A DNA stretch of 64,000 bases from Bifidobacterium callitrichos DSM 23973 (GTDB lineage Bacteria > Actinomycetota > Actinomycetes > Actinomycetales > Bifidobacteriaceae): contig NZ_JGYS01000006.1 in assembly GCF_000741175.1 (NCBI RefSeq), positions 1 through 64,000 on the forward strand, given 5' to 3'. A program made the translations under genes and the position numbers. Shown one piece after another: positions 19,586 to 29,053 of this stretch; the first letter of the stretch is position 1; every line of letters begins with the position of its first letter. Below the pieces are notes generated by a model that saw only the letters and a list, made by a program, of their open reading frames with translations, was not told the origin of the DNA and searched no databases.

Positions 19586-19614
19586 TTGTATCACACTTGT
19601 ATGGACGGTAGACT
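19586..19614 (+). promoter_or_regulatory. Promoter of the DUF4143-type ATPase gene
   Basis: TTGTAT (19586-19591), 17-nt spacer, TAGACT (19609-19614), inside an AT-rich patch unusual for this chromosome. Confidence 0.5.
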
Positions 19615-19668
19615 GGAGTGTGTGTGCAGACCGCGCGGAACGTGATCGGAGACAGGGAAGGGGACGCG

Positions 19669-21012
19669 ATGAAGCGTGATGTGATGGGTCAACTGGAGTC
19701 ATGGAGCAAGTCCAGACACAGACTTCCGCTGATACTGTGCGGAGCGAGACAGGTGGGCAAGACCTACGTGCTCAAGGAGCTGGGTTCTACTCGATACGAC
19801 TCGTGCGCTTATCTCAATCTCATGGATGAATCCACGCACGCCGTGTTCGCTCCGGGGTATGACGCGCGTCAGGTGTTGGAGAACATCGAGGTGTTCACAG
19901 GGGTGAAGATCGTTCCCGGTCGTACGCTGGTCGTCATCGACGAGATCCAGGAGGTGCCCTCCGCCATCACGCTGATGAAGGCGTTCGCCGAGAATACGCC
20001 CGAACAGCATATTGCCGCGGCGGGCTCGTATCTCGGCCTGTCATACCATGCCGGTCGCTCATTCCCCGTCGGCAAGATCGATTCGATCGACATGTATCCT
20101 CTGTCGTTCATCGAGTTTCTGCGGGCGTGTGGGCAGGATGTGCTCGCCGACATCGTATGCTCTCTCGACTTCGTTCGAGCGGAGGCGTTCGGCGACCGGT
20201 TGGAACGCATGCTGCGTCGATATTATTTCGTCGGCGGTATGCCGCAGGTCGTCAACGAGTTTCTGGACGGAGACAATGACTACATCGCGGCACGTCGACG
20301 TCAGAATGCGCTGTTGTCTGACTATGACAACGACTTCTCCAAGCACAAGGGTGATGTGCCGGAGATCGACGTTGAGCGCGTACGCCTCGCGTACCGTTCC
20401 ATTCCCTCGCATCTGGGACGGGAGAACCACAAATTCGTCTTCGGCCACATCGCGCAGGGCGCCCGGCGCGCGCAGTATGAGACGGCGATACAGTTCATCG
20501 TGGATTCCGGTCTGGCGCACCGTGTGTATCGTGTCGACAAGCCGCAGCTTCCGTTACGGGATTACGAGGACCTGTCGGCGTTCAAACTGTATATGCACGA
20601 TGTCGGATTGCTTGGTGCCGCGATGAATGTGACGGCCCGTGACGTGATCCTGTCGAATACGGCATTCGAGGAATACAAGGGCGCTATGACCGAACAGTAT
20701 GTCTGCCAGCAGCTCGCTGCGGCAGGCCGGGATCCCTACTATTGGACGTCGGGCAAAGGTACGGCGGAAGTGGATTTCGTCCTGCAATATGATGGTCGTC
20801 CCGCGCCGCTGGAGGTCAAGGCCGAGGAGAATGTACATGCCAAAAGTCTGCGACTACTGTGTTCAGCCACCGGATTGCACGGGTATCGTACATCGATGAG
20901 GGGATTCCGTGAGCAGGATTGGCTCACCAACGTGCCGTTGTGGGCGGTCGGTGAGTATTTCTCTGCGTCGCATGATCCCGCCAACATCATCCCGGATGAC
21001 GTTTTGGATTGA
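19669..21012 (+). CDS. AAA-family ATPase with DUF4143 C-terminal domain
   Basis: Predicted P-loop ATPase of a large, poorly characterised family. Walker A is GARQVGKTY near residue 27 and Walker B is TLVVIDEIQEV near 90. A sensor-like segment AAGSYLGLSYH follows, and IDMYPLSFIEFLRACG is highly typical of this family. The C-terminal domain contains TEVDFVLQ-like GTAEVDFVLQYDGRPAPLEVKAEEN, resembling a PD-(D/E)xK nuclease core. 447 aa is usual. The ATG at 19669 has GGAAGGGGA upstream; an in-frame upstream start at 19618 would add 17 residues without homology. These genes are often gained and lost between strains. Suggested roles in defence or DNA processing are inference, and no partner gene is adjacent. 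Confidence 0.85.
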   Translation: MKRDVMGQLESWSKSRHRLPLILCGARQVGKTYVLKELGSTRYDSCAYLNLMDESTHAVFAPGYDARQVLENIEVFTGVKIVPGRTLVVIDEIQEVPSAITLMKAFAENTPEQHIAAAGSYLGLSYHAGRSFPVGKIDSIDMYPLSFIEFLRACGQDVLADIVCSLDFVRAEAFGDRLERMLRRYYFVGGMPQVVNEFLDGDNDYIAARRRQNALLSDYDNDFSKHKGDVPEIDVERVRLAYRSIPSHLGRENHKFVFGHIAQGARRAQYETAIQFIVDSGLAHRVYRVDKPQLPLRDYEDLSAFKLYMHDVGLLGAAMNVTARDVILSNTAFEEYKGAMTEQYVCQQLAAAGRDPYYWTSGKGTAEVDFVLQYDGRPAPLEVKAEENVHAKSLRLLCSATGLHGYRTSMRGFREQDWLTNVPLWAVGEYFSASHDPANIIPDDVLD

Positions 21013-21250
21013 CGAACATGGTCTCGGCGCTGATCCCGCTGATCCCGCCGATTGTGTGAGACAATGGAAGGGCGACCAATAGGGGGACGCTCCGAAGAAG
21101 GGGAATGGTCATGGGTGCGGGAACGGATGGGCGCAGTACTTCGAGGCCGACGAGGCGAGTCGCGCCGTGCCTCAGGTCCGGTTCTGAAGACGGTTCCATC
21201 GGGCACGACCCAGTGCGCAAGGAAGCGAAGGACATAAAAGGACATAAGCC

Positions 21251-23524
21251 ATGAGAAACCGCATCGTCCGCGCCGCTCTCCAGTCGGTGCTCATCACGCT
21301 TATCATCGCGCTCATCGTCGGCGGCGCCGCCTTCATCGTCACGGTGGCCGATGACGATTCCGCCAGCCTGAGCTACCGTTCCATCGACTATGAGGCGACG
21401 GCGACGAAGGACGGCGACCTCAAGATCACGCAGCGTCTCGACTACAAGCTGCGATCCCGCGACGACGAGGACGGCAATACCAAGCCGTGGAAGCAGCTGT
21501 ACTGGCGGTACACGCTCGACCCGTCGAACCTCATCGACATCACCGACATTCGGGTGCGCAACGTCGACACCGGGCAGGCGTTCACGCAGACCGAGTTCCG
21601 CAACCCGAACCAGGTCGGCGACACCAGTTGGGACAGCGACTACGCGAACCGCTGGTACATCGTCGACGTCACCGGCGGCGACTCCAATCCGCAGCCGTAC
21701 GAACCCGGCTCGAACCTCGCGCCGAACACGCAGCCCGGGAGACGGATCATCGAGATCGGCTGGAACATCCCCGCCACGGACAATGCGAAGAGCCTCAAGA
21801 TCGACGTATCGTTCACGATGCGCGGCGTCGCCACGAAATACGACGACGTGACCACCTTCCAGTGGGAGCCGATCGCCAAGGAGAACGAGGTGCCGGCCGG
21901 CAAGGTCACCGGCGTCGTACGATTCCCCGAGGGCACGGGCTCGTCCGGTGCGCCGGACGCCTCCGACCCCACCGTCCCGCACACCTGGCTGCACACCGCC
22001 AACACGAACGAGGTCACGCGTGAGTCGGACGGCACGATGCACTTCACCGTGTACGACCTCAAGGTCGGCGGGTACATCAACGTGATCGGCGCCTTCGACT
22101 CCGCCCGCGCCGGCGACGTGGCGCGCACGGCGGCCGGCGGCCGTCTGCAATCGCTCAACGACGAGGAGGACGCCAAGGCGCGCTATGCCGCCGATCGCAA
22201 GCGCGACAGCGCACGTGTCACGGTCATGGTATGGGCGGGCAGCGTCGTGCTCGCCATTGCGCTCGGCATATGGGGCGTGCTTGGCGCGCTCTACACGCTT
22301 CGCGCCGCCCGCTACAAGGGAAACATCGAATACTGGCGCGACAAACCGGGCATCAGTCCCGACTCCGCCGCACGGCTCGTCGACGTGTTCGACGCCGCGG
22401 GCTCGAGCATCCACCCTTCCGGCAAACTGGACGACCGGTCGCTCTCCGCCACCGTCATGTCGCTCGCCGTAAAGAAGGCGATCGCGCTCTACCCCGGCCC
22501 GTCCGACCTGTACCGCGACCTCGACATGGCTCACGCCGATCCAGCAGCCATCGCGCAGCGGATCGGACGGCAGACGAGGCGAGTCAGGGCCGCACAATCG
22601 ACCACCACGGTCGTGATCCTGCCGGCGGCGCTCGCCGTCCCCTACGATCCGCGACGTAAGACGCTGGAACTGAGCAGGTCGGAATCCGCCTGCCTCGATC
22701 TGCTCGTCGACATCTCGCGGCGGGTCGGCGGACCGGTGTTCGATTTCGTGCAGATGAAGCACGCATGCGAGGACTGGAAGACGGGCTACCAGTCGCTCGA
22801 ACGGTTCCGCACCACCGTGCGCGACGAGTTCGCCCAGCTCGGCGCGACCAGATCGGTCTCAGGGTATTATGTTCTGCCTGCCGTCCTCGAGACGATGCTC
22901 GGGGTGGTGTGCTTCATCTTCAACCTCGCATTCGCCGGCAATGCCGTGGCCGCCCTGTGCTTCGGATTGCCGCCGTTCGCGATCGGCCTGTTCTGCGCTC
23001 TGGCCGGGGTGGAGGATGTCCCCACACCGGCCGGTCAGGAGTACGGCGGCCGATGCCTGGGGCTGAGACGCTACATGGTCGATTTCTCCGACTTCACCGA
23101 CCGTGGCGTGCCTGATCTGGCGCTGTGGGACTGGTACATGGTGTATGCGGCCGCGTTCGGCATCTCGCGCGAGGCCATCGCGCAGCTTGCCAAGGCGTAT
23201 CCGCAGGTCAGGGATTCCGAATGGCTCGACGAGCACGCCTCCGATTCGCTGTGGTACTGGACGTACCGTCCGTACCTCTGGAACGCCGGTTATTCCGGTT
23301 CGGACCGATCGGGCGGCGGGTCGACGGGTGATTTCGCGTTCGGCGGCGACTCGTTCGCGTCCGGTCTATCCGATCTCGGCACGCAGATCAGCGCCGGTTT
23401 CGCCGACATCTCCTCGACGATCAGGGCCGCGGCCCCCTCGTCGTCGTCCGGTTCCTCGAGCTTCGGCGGCGGCTTCGACGGAGGCGGCGGCGGTTCCGGC
23501 GGCGGCACCTCCGGTGGCCGTTGA
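21251..23524 (+). CDS. DUF2207-type membrane protein
   Basis: Predicted surface/membrane protein of unknown function. An N-terminal signal anchor (about residues 9-32) is followed by a long extracytoplasmic beta-rich DUF2207 region ending near residue 290. A transmembrane segment near 325-350, a cytoplasmic region, two hydrophobic segments near 545-590 and a Ser/Gly-rich tail (FGGGFDGGGGGSGGG) complete it. The order matches DUF2207 proteins, whose C-termini nearly always end in such glycine-rich runs. 757 aa is slightly longer than many members. The ATG at 21251 follows GGACATAA and is the only start giving the signal anchor. The 238 nt upstream hold no clear feature apart from weak promoter-like words. 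Confidence 0.8.
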   Translation: MRNRIVRAALQSVLITLIIALIVGGAAFIVTVADDDSASLSYRSIDYEATATKDGDLKITQRLDYKLRSRDDEDGNTKPWKQLYWRYTLDPSNLIDITDIRVRNVDTGQAFTQTEFRNPNQVGDTSWDSDYANRWYIVDVTGGDSNPQPYEPGSNLAPNTQPGRRIIEIGWNIPATDNAKSLKIDVSFTMRGVATKYDDVTTFQWEPIAKENEVPAGKVTGVVRFPEGTGSSGAPDASDPTVPHTWLHTANTNEVTRESDGTMHFTVYDLKVGGYINVIGAFDSARAGDVARTAAGGRLQSLNDEEDAKARYAADRKRDSARVTVMVWAGSVVLAIALGIWGVLGALYTLRAARYKGNIEYWRDKPGISPDSAARLVDVFDAAGSSIHPSGKLDDRSLSATVMSLAVKKAIALYPGPSDLYRDLDMAHADPAAIAQRIGRQTRRVRAAQSTTTVVILPAALAVPYDPRRKTLELSRSESACLDLLVDISRRVGGPVFDFVQMKHACEDWKTGYQSLERFRTTVRDEFAQLGATRSVSGYYVLPAVLETMLGVVCFIFNLAFAGNAVAALCFGLPPFAIGLFCALAGVEDVPTPAGQEYGGRCLGLRRYMVDFSDFTDRGVPDLALWDWYMVYAAAFGISREAIAQLAKAYPQVRDSEWLDEHASDSLWYWTYRPYLWNAGYSGSDRSGGGSTGDFAFGGDSFASGLSDLGTQISAGFADISSTIRAAAPSSSSGSSSFGGGFDGGGGGSGGGTSGGR

Positions 23525-23551
23525 CCGGTCAGCCGACCAACTGGTCGACTG

Positions 23552-24691
23552 CTACAGCGATTGGAGATACTGCCCGAGATGCGGCACGGCGAATTCAAGC
23601 TGCCCGTGTCCGGCAGACCGGATGAGTCGGTCCTTGATGAGTGCCGCGCGGTACTTGCTCACCCAGCTGCGGCTGCGTTTGGTGCGTTCCGCGATGTCCC
23701 CGACCTGCGTGGGGTCGGGGACATCCTTCGCCATGGCCTTGAGGAACAGTCGCTCCGCACTGGTGGTTCCGTCCATGGCGGGAGCGCAGACGGCGTCGTC
23801 GAAGGCGAGTTTGGCATCCGCCGCGCCGGTCGCGATGTCCGAAGCGGTGATGACGTCGGAGTGACGTCGCTGCGCGGACTGCCACATGTAGTAGCCGACA
23901 AGCTGCACCATATACGGATATCCGTCGGAAAGCCTCGCCGCTTCGCGTGCGTCGGGCTCGCTGACGGTCTTGCCCGAATCCAAAACGGTCTCCAGAAAGG
24001 CGTTCCTGACGTCCGGCAACGGCACGTTCTCCAGTTCCCGTCGCAGTGCGCGGCGCAGGAAGGTGGTCACTTCGTTGTCCAGCAGATCGTTGAGCATGTA
24101 TGGCAATCCCGCGAATACGATGGCGACGCCCTTCTTGTCGGCGTCGGGGACGTCGCTTTCATCGGCATCGGTGATGACATGCTGTACGGCGGTGGCGATC
24201 GCGACCAGATCCTCGTGTGCGGCGGCCTGCGTCTCGTCGATGGTGATGAGGATGCCTTTGCCTTTGCCGATCTTCCTGGAGTTCAGGCGTCTGTTCAATG
24301 CATTGCGCAGGGTGAGCGGATTGGATTCCGCGGAGAATCGTGCCTGGCCGAGACTCGCGGTTGCGATGCCTGCGATTCCGATTGACGGGCTGATGTCGGC
24401 CTGATCCAGTCGCATGCCGGTGGGGGAGAGAGTGGCTATAAGTCGTGCGACGAGGCCTGTGGACGCGGTTTCCGCGATGACCTCCCAATGTCGTGCCTTG
24501 GCTATGCGTCGGAATTCCGTCAGCATGACGGTTTTGCCGAAGCCACGTTGCCCGGTGATCAGCATGATGCGTCCCGGAGCGCCGACTCCGTTGTCAAGCG
24601 CCTCCGAGAAGTCGTCGATGATCGGCTGCCGTCCGATGAGGATCGGCGGCATCTTGCCGGCAGTCGGTTTGAACGGATTGATGGATGGCAT
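23552..24691 (-). CDS. ATP-binding protein with C-terminal winged helix
   Basis: Predicted AAA ATPase. The N-terminus PPILIGRQPIIDDF is followed by Walker A GQRGFGKTV (about residues 47-55), Walker B KGILITIDETQ (about 148-158) and a lid with LSDGYPYMVQLVGYYMW. A C-terminal helix-turn-helix QVGDIAERTKRSRSWVSKYRA precedes the end. This ORC/Cdc6-like layout is common in actinobacterial ATPases of unknown role. 379 aa is typical. The gene is convergent with the DUF2207 gene, 27 nt apart. Upstream, 20-nt tandem repeats overlap its probable promoter, so autoregulation by the winged helix is an attractive but untested idea. Confidence 0.8.
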   Translation of the reverse strand: MPSINPFKPTAGKMPPILIGRQPIIDDFSEALDNGVGAPGRIMLITGQRGFGKTVMLTEFRRIAKARHWEVIAETASTGLVARLIATLSPTGMRLDQADISPSIGIAGIATASLGQARFSAESNPLTLRNALNRRLNSRKIGKGKGILITIDETQAAAHEDLVAIATAVQHVITDADESDVPDADKKGVAIVFAGLPYMLNDLLDNEVTTFLRRALRRELENVPLPDVRNAFLETVLDSGKTVSEPDAREAARLSDGYPYMVQLVGYYMWQSAQRRHSDVITASDIATGAADAKLAFDDAVCAPAMDGTTSAERLFLKAMAKDVPDPTQVGDIAERTKRSRSWVSKYRAALIKDRLIRSAGHGQLEFAVPHLGQYLQSL

Positions 24692-24766
24692 GACGGAGTC
24701 TCATTCCTTCTTGGAAGCATTGCTGATGCGGTTTCGTATTGCCGTTGCATCTTCCTTCAGTATATG

Positions 24767-24829
24767 CGAATACGTACCAAGTTACACGAATGCGTACCAA
24801 AGTACACGAATGTACACTATTGCGTACCA
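24767..24829. repeat. Tandem 20-nt repeats in the ATPase/aldo-keto reductase divergent promoter region
   Basis: CGAATACGTACCAAGTTACA (24767) and CGAATGCGTACCAAAGTACA (24787) are tandem copies. A third, degenerate unit (24807-24829) keeps CGAATG and GCGTACCA. On the minus strand the repeats abut a TATACT -10-like word (24759-24764), placing them at the -35 region of the ATPase gene. Confidence 0.75.
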
Positions 24830-24940
24830 TCTTCCACCGGTACGCGTCAGCGGATGCGTATCGGACGTCCGTGTGGCGAAAACCGGCCGGGACGCCTACG
24901 CTTGGCACTGTCACCGTTTCGACGAATGAAGGGAGCAGCC

Positions 24941-25807
24941 ATGGCGCTGTATCGTAATCTGGGACCGTTCTCCACCACCGCGATCGGCCACGGCGAGATG
25001 CCGCTGACCATCGAGAACAACCGTGGGCATGACGTCGGCATCGAGACGCTGCACGCCTCGCTCGATGCCGGATGCCGCCACATCGACACCGCGTGGGCGT
25101 ACTACACGCCGGGCGAGGAGGAGCAGACCGGCGAGAAGCTGGTGCGCGAGGCGCTCGCCACATGGAAGGGCCCGAAGAGCGAGGTCACCGTCGCCACGAA
25201 GATCGGCCTGCGCCGCGTCTGGGGCGAGCACGGCGAGCCGCTGTGGCCGCGCGACGGCAAGCCCGAGCACCTCATCGAGTACGGCAAGCAGTCCGCGCTG
25301 GCGCTCGGCGTCGACACGATCGACCTGCTCTACCTGCACCGCCACGATCCGGAGGTGCCGTACAACGAGTCGATCGAGGCGCTCAAGCAGCTCGTCGACG
25401 AGGGTGTGGCGCGCGTGGCCGGCGTCTCCAACGCCTCGATCGAGCAGATCGACATCGCCCGTTCGATCCTGGGGGACAAGCTCGTCGCCGTGCAGAACCA
25501 GTACTCGCCGATCCACCTCGACACGCAGGACACGCTTGACTACTGCGCCAAGCTCGGTCTCGCGTTCGTGTGCTGGAGCCCGCTCGGCGGCTACCGTCAC
25601 CCGTACGACGAGTCGAAGTTCGACCCGTTCCGCGAGGTCGCGGCCGCCCACGGCGTCAGCTACCAGCAGGTCGTGCTTGCGTGGGAGCTTGCCAAGGGCG
25701 ATCATATGTTCGTCATCCCCGGCGCCCACCGCCCCGAGACGATCCTCGACTCCCTCAAGGCCGACCAGCTCGAGCTCTCTCCGGACGAGCTCGCCAAGCT
25801 CGGCTGA
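24941..25807 (+). CDS. Aldo/keto reductase
   Basis: NADPH-dependent carbonyl reductase with a TIM-barrel fold. The family tetrad is visible as Asp in HIDTAWAYY, Tyr in the same segment, Lys in ATKIGL and His in LLYLHRHDPE. The cofactor end shows WSPLGG and IPGAHRPETI. 288 aa is within family range. AAGGGAG precedes ATG 24941 by 7 nt; an upstream ATG at 24926 is in frame but overlaps that site. The substrate is unknown. The gene is divergent from the winged-helix ATPase and shares its promoter region. Confidence 0.9.
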   Translation: MALYRNLGPFSTTAIGHGEMPLTIENNRGHDVGIETLHASLDAGCRHIDTAWAYYTPGEEEQTGEKLVREALATWKGPKSEVTVATKIGLRRVWGEHGEPLWPRDGKPEHLIEYGKQSALALGVDTIDLLYLHRHDPEVPYNESIEALKQLVDEGVARVAGVSNASIEQIDIARSILGDKLVAVQNQYSPIHLDTQDTLDYCAKLGLAFVCWSPLGGYRHPYDESKFDPFREVAAAHGVSYQQVVLAWELAKGDHMFVIPGAHRPETILDSLKADQLELSPDELAKLG

Positions 25808-25830
25808 TTTCCGTCTCCCTCGCCCCCACG

Positions 25831-27326
25831 TCACACGAGATCGGCCAGCACCTGCGCCGCCCCGGCGAACTCCTCCGGGGTGGTGTAGACGTAGCTCAGA
25901 CGCAGCGCGTTGTTGCCTCGGAAGTCGTAGATGTCTCCGGGGTTGAGCAGTATGCCGTGATCGATCGCCCGCTGGAACAGGCGTCCCATATGCACCGGCT
26001 CATCGAACGTGAGCCAGATGTAGAAGCCGCCGCGCGGCACGTTCCAGTGGGCGCGGCCGGCGAAGAGGCGGTCCAGCGTCTCCAGCGCGGCGTCGCGACG
26101 CCGGCGCAGTTCGGCGCACAGCGACTCCAGATACTCCGCGTACAGGCCGGAGTCGAGGAACCGCGCGAACACCCACTGGCTCAGCGTGCTCGCGCCGTAG
26201 TCCATCTGCATCTTCACGTCGGCGAGACGATGCACGATGCGCTCGTCCGCGCACACCCAGCCGATTCTCAGCCCCGGCGCCAGCGCCTTCGACGCGCTGC
26301 CCACCGTGATCACCATGCCGTTGTCGTCCAGCGCGGCGAGTGAGCGCGGCGTCGGCCCCTCGAAGACGAGGTCCTGATACGCGCAGTCCTCGATGATCGG
26401 CAGACGATGCTCCGTGCAGGCGGCGAGAAGCGCACGCCGTCGTTCCTCGGGCATCGTGATCCCCGTGGGATTGTGATTGGTGGGAATCGTGTACAGCACC
26501 GCGTCGCCGTGGTCGGTGGCCTGATCGGGTTGAGCGTCGGCGCGATCGTCGCCGTGTCATCTCCGAGTAGCTTCCCCAGCGCATTCACGTCGAGTCCCCG
26601 CCCGTCCATCGGCACGCCGGTCAGCCGCATGCCGGCCGACTGGAACACCTGCAGCGACTTGATGTAGCTCGGTGCCTCCGCGTACACGGTGGATCCTGCC
26701 GACAGCAGGCTCACCGAGATCATCTGCAGACCCTGCAGCGCTCCCGAGGAGACGAGTATTCGCTCGGGTCGGCAGTCGACGCCCCATTCGCGCATGTGCG
26801 CGGCGATCGCCTCGCGCAGCACGTCCAACCCCTCCGGTGGCGGATAGCCGAGCGAATCGATCCGGTCGGCGGCCTCGCGTGCCACGCGCCGCCACATGTC
26901 ACGCGGGAAGAGCCGCGGGTCGAGTTCGCCGGTGCCGAGTCTCGTCTTCGTATGGTCGAATTCCAGACGGTTGATGGTCTGGATCGTCGTGTTGTTCGCC
27001 TTGAAGAAGCCGGAGGAGACGTAGTCGGCCCAATCGGGCGCGCCCGGCAGCATCAGCGACCACGTGTTGCTCACAATGCGCGTGCCGCCGCCGCGCCTCC
27101 CCTCGACGATGCCGTAGTCGGCGAGCTCCTCGACGGCCGCGATGACCGTGGACCGGTTCACGCCGAAACGCTCCGCCATTGCGCGCTGACTGGGCAGGCG
27201 CGAGCCGATCGGCCAGGCGCCCGAGGAGATGCGCTCGCACATGAAGTCGACGATCTGTTCGGTGACGGGCCTGCCGGACGTGCGATCCGGAGCCCAGTCG
27301 ATGTCGAGTGGTGCGCTGCGTGCCAT
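25831..27326 (-). pseudogene. MocR/GntR-type transcriptional regulator with aminotransferase domain, frameshifted
   Basis: PLP-binding MocR regulator, probably controlling the divergent LysE exporter. The N-terminus has a GntR winged helix (GSRLPSQRAMAERFGVNRSTV, about residues 41-61), then a linker and a class I aminotransferase domain. SSGALQGLQ and SAGSTVYAEAPSY lie in the first frame. TNHNPTGITMP, EDCAYQDL and the PLP lysine in GSASKALAPGLRIGW lie in the second. The frame breaks near 26525: TLNP then continues as DQATDHGDAVLYT after loss of one base (CCG-GAT read as CCGAT). Everything else is intact, so a sequencing error or very recent mutation is likely. AAAGGAG precedes the start at 27326. 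Confidence 0.85.
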
Positions 27327-27336
27327 CCATACTCCT

Positions 27337-27504
27337 TTGGCTGGGTTGCATGTGGTGTTCTTGGCTGGTTGTCAAGTGTAATGCGCTGCGTAGGATATGG
27401 CAATGGTATTGGAATATGGCGGATTTCCGTTCGAGGCATCCGCAAGGAAGAGTTCACTCGAAGTTTATTTGGCTGGTTTGGCTGGGTGTGTATGGTCCAG
27501 CCAA
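27337..27504. promoter_or_regulatory. MocR operator repeats between regulator and exporter
   Basis: TTGGCTGG occurs directly at 27337, 27361, 27469 and 27478, and inverted (CCAGCCAA) at 27497. MocR regulators typically bind direct repeats in the divergent promoter region, so this is the likely control site for the exporter and for autoregulation. Confidence 0.65.
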
Positions 27505-27530
27505 ACATGAAGACGTGGGGAGAGTAGACG

Positions 27531-28199
27531 ATGGGCCTGTACATTCAGGGACTGACGATGGGATTGGCGTACATCGCGCCGATTGGCATGCAGAATCTGT
27601 TCGTCATCAATTCGGCGCTAACGCGCACGCGGCGCAACGCCCTCATCACGGCGCTCATCGTCATTTTCTTCGATATGGCGTTGAGCCTGTCCTGCTTCTT
27701 CGGCATCGGCGCGTTGATGCAGGCGAACCCGTGGCTCGAGACCATCGTGCTCGGCCTTGGCGGCTTGGTCGTGATCCGCATCGGCATGGGGCTCGTGCTG
27801 CCGAAGCGGAAGCGGAATGATGCGGCCGGGGCCGAACCCGTTTCGGCCGCCGCCCCGGCCGACCAGTCGGCTCCGTCCAAGCATCTCGGCATGCGCGGCC
27901 TGCTCGACACCATCGGCACCGCCTGCGCGGTCACCTGGTTCAACCCGCAGGCGATCATCGATGGCACGCTGATGCTCGGCGCGTTCGCCGCCACGCTCAA
28001 CGCCGGCCAGACCACGCCGTTCATCACCGGCGTTGAAACCGCCTCCGTACTGTGGTTCCTCGGCGTCACCCTCGTCGTCAACGCGTTCGCGCACAAGTTC
28101 AGCCCGAAGGTCATCGACGTGCTCAACCGCGTGTGCGGCGGCGTCATCACCCTCTACGGCATCAAGCTGCTCGTCGACTTCGCGCTTGCCGTCCTGTGA
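27531..28199 (+). CDS. LysE/ArgO-family amino acid exporter
   Basis: Exports basic or other amino acids from the cytoplasm. The N-terminal signature GLAYIAPIGMQNLFVINSAL, the following helix ITALIVIFFDMALSLSCF and the motif TWFNPQAIIDGTLM are characteristic. Six hydrophobic segments are visible with a charged loop (about residues 85-115) that is Ala/Pro-rich. 222 aa is standard. GGGGAGAG precedes ATG 27531. Pairing with a divergent MocR regulator suggests induction by an amino acid or vitamin B6 related signal. Confidence 0.9.
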   Translation: MGLYIQGLTMGLAYIAPIGMQNLFVINSALTRTRRNALITALIVIFFDMALSLSCFFGIGALMQANPWLETIVLGLGGLVVIRIGMGLVLPKRKRNDAAGAEPVSAAAPADQSAPSKHLGMRGLLDTIGTACAVTWFNPQAIIDGTLMLGAFAATLNAGQTTPFITGVETASVLWFLGVTLVVNAFAHKFSPKVIDVLNRVCGGVITLYGIKLLVDFALAVL

Positions 28200-28204
28200 A
28201 GCAT

Positions 28205-28221
28205 CCCCGCGCGTCGCGGGG
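28205..28221 (+). terminator. GC-rich hairpin after the LysE gene
   Basis: CCCCGCG-CGT-CGCGGGG starts 5 nt after the stop. There is no T run, only CCTGTTCG. Confidence 0.5.
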
Positions 28222-28674
28222 CCTGTTCGCGCCTTGTCGGGCTAGCTCCGCAAACATCTGCGCCGTCCCAAAGGAGTTCCTAGTATCCTGCGCCGTAAGT
28301 TCATTGTTGAATTGACCGCTCCTCAGGCCTGCTTCAGGTCTGCTTCGCGGTCTGGCTTGTCCTGAGATTACGGACGCGCTGCGCGCGTCATGCTGGGTCG
28401 CCTGTCGGCCCCGACGTTGCCTGCAAACGGTGAAACTGTTTTTTCACGGTGACGTTTGGCCAACGGCGACGCCCCGACAAGGGGAGATGGGATGAGACCA
28501 GCGAATTTCCGGTGGAGGTGCTAGACACTCGGCCGCGCCATCGCAGACCGACTCAATTGTGTGTGTCGCCGGGCCGCGCCACCTCAGTCATGCCGTCCGG
28601 CCACGCCTCGGCTGTGCCGTCCGGCCATACTGTCCAGTTGTGCTGCAGCTGTGCCGTCCGGCTGTGCTCTGGCT

Positions 28675-28928
28675 GTGTCGTTCAACGCATTTTTCAGTGT
28701 TTTTGGCGTTGAGCGGCACGACGATACGTCATTGCTGCCTCGCCGACTTTTTGACATGTTGTCAAAATGGCTGTTTTCCAACGATTCCGCAATGGCCGGT
28801 ATCGCAAGGACCGCCCCTGTCGCCGATGTGTCTGCCGTTCAACGCGAAAAACCACCGAAATCGCGTTGAGCGGCACGGTTTTCTGCCGCTCAACGAACAT
28901 CAACCGATTGACATGCACTGAGTGGCAG
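28675..28928. other. Conserved four-hairpin block in element copy 1
   Basis: Corresponds to 45372-45626 at close to 90% identity by eye. The first hairpin pairs GTGTCGTTCAACGC with GCGTTGAGCGGCAC. The two bases that differ from copy 2 convert G-C to G-U, so the fold is retained. A further hairpin is TTTTGACA-TGT-TGTCAAAA. Confidence 0.7.
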
Positions 28929-28980
28929 CCCCATCGCGACTCATCGCGCATTCATCCTCGATTCACCCTAATCGACGTAT

Positions 28981-29053
28981 CGGCCCCTACGGAATCAAAC
29001 GTTGTCGCCACTTCCCACCACCCCCTCAACGCCGGATCCTACAGGATCGGACG
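28981..29053. repeat. Two palindromic repeats spaced 52 nt
   Basis: CGGCCCCTACGGAATCAAAC at 28981 and CGGATCCTACAGGATCGGAC at 29033 match the first two units of the array at 45668. The 31-nt spacer also resembles the first spacer there. Confidence 0.75.

Noticed and set aside
19669-24691. Two ATPases and the DUF2207 protein as one defence system
   Set aside because: They are on different strands, separately promoted, and no nuclease, toxin or conserved partner is adjacent.
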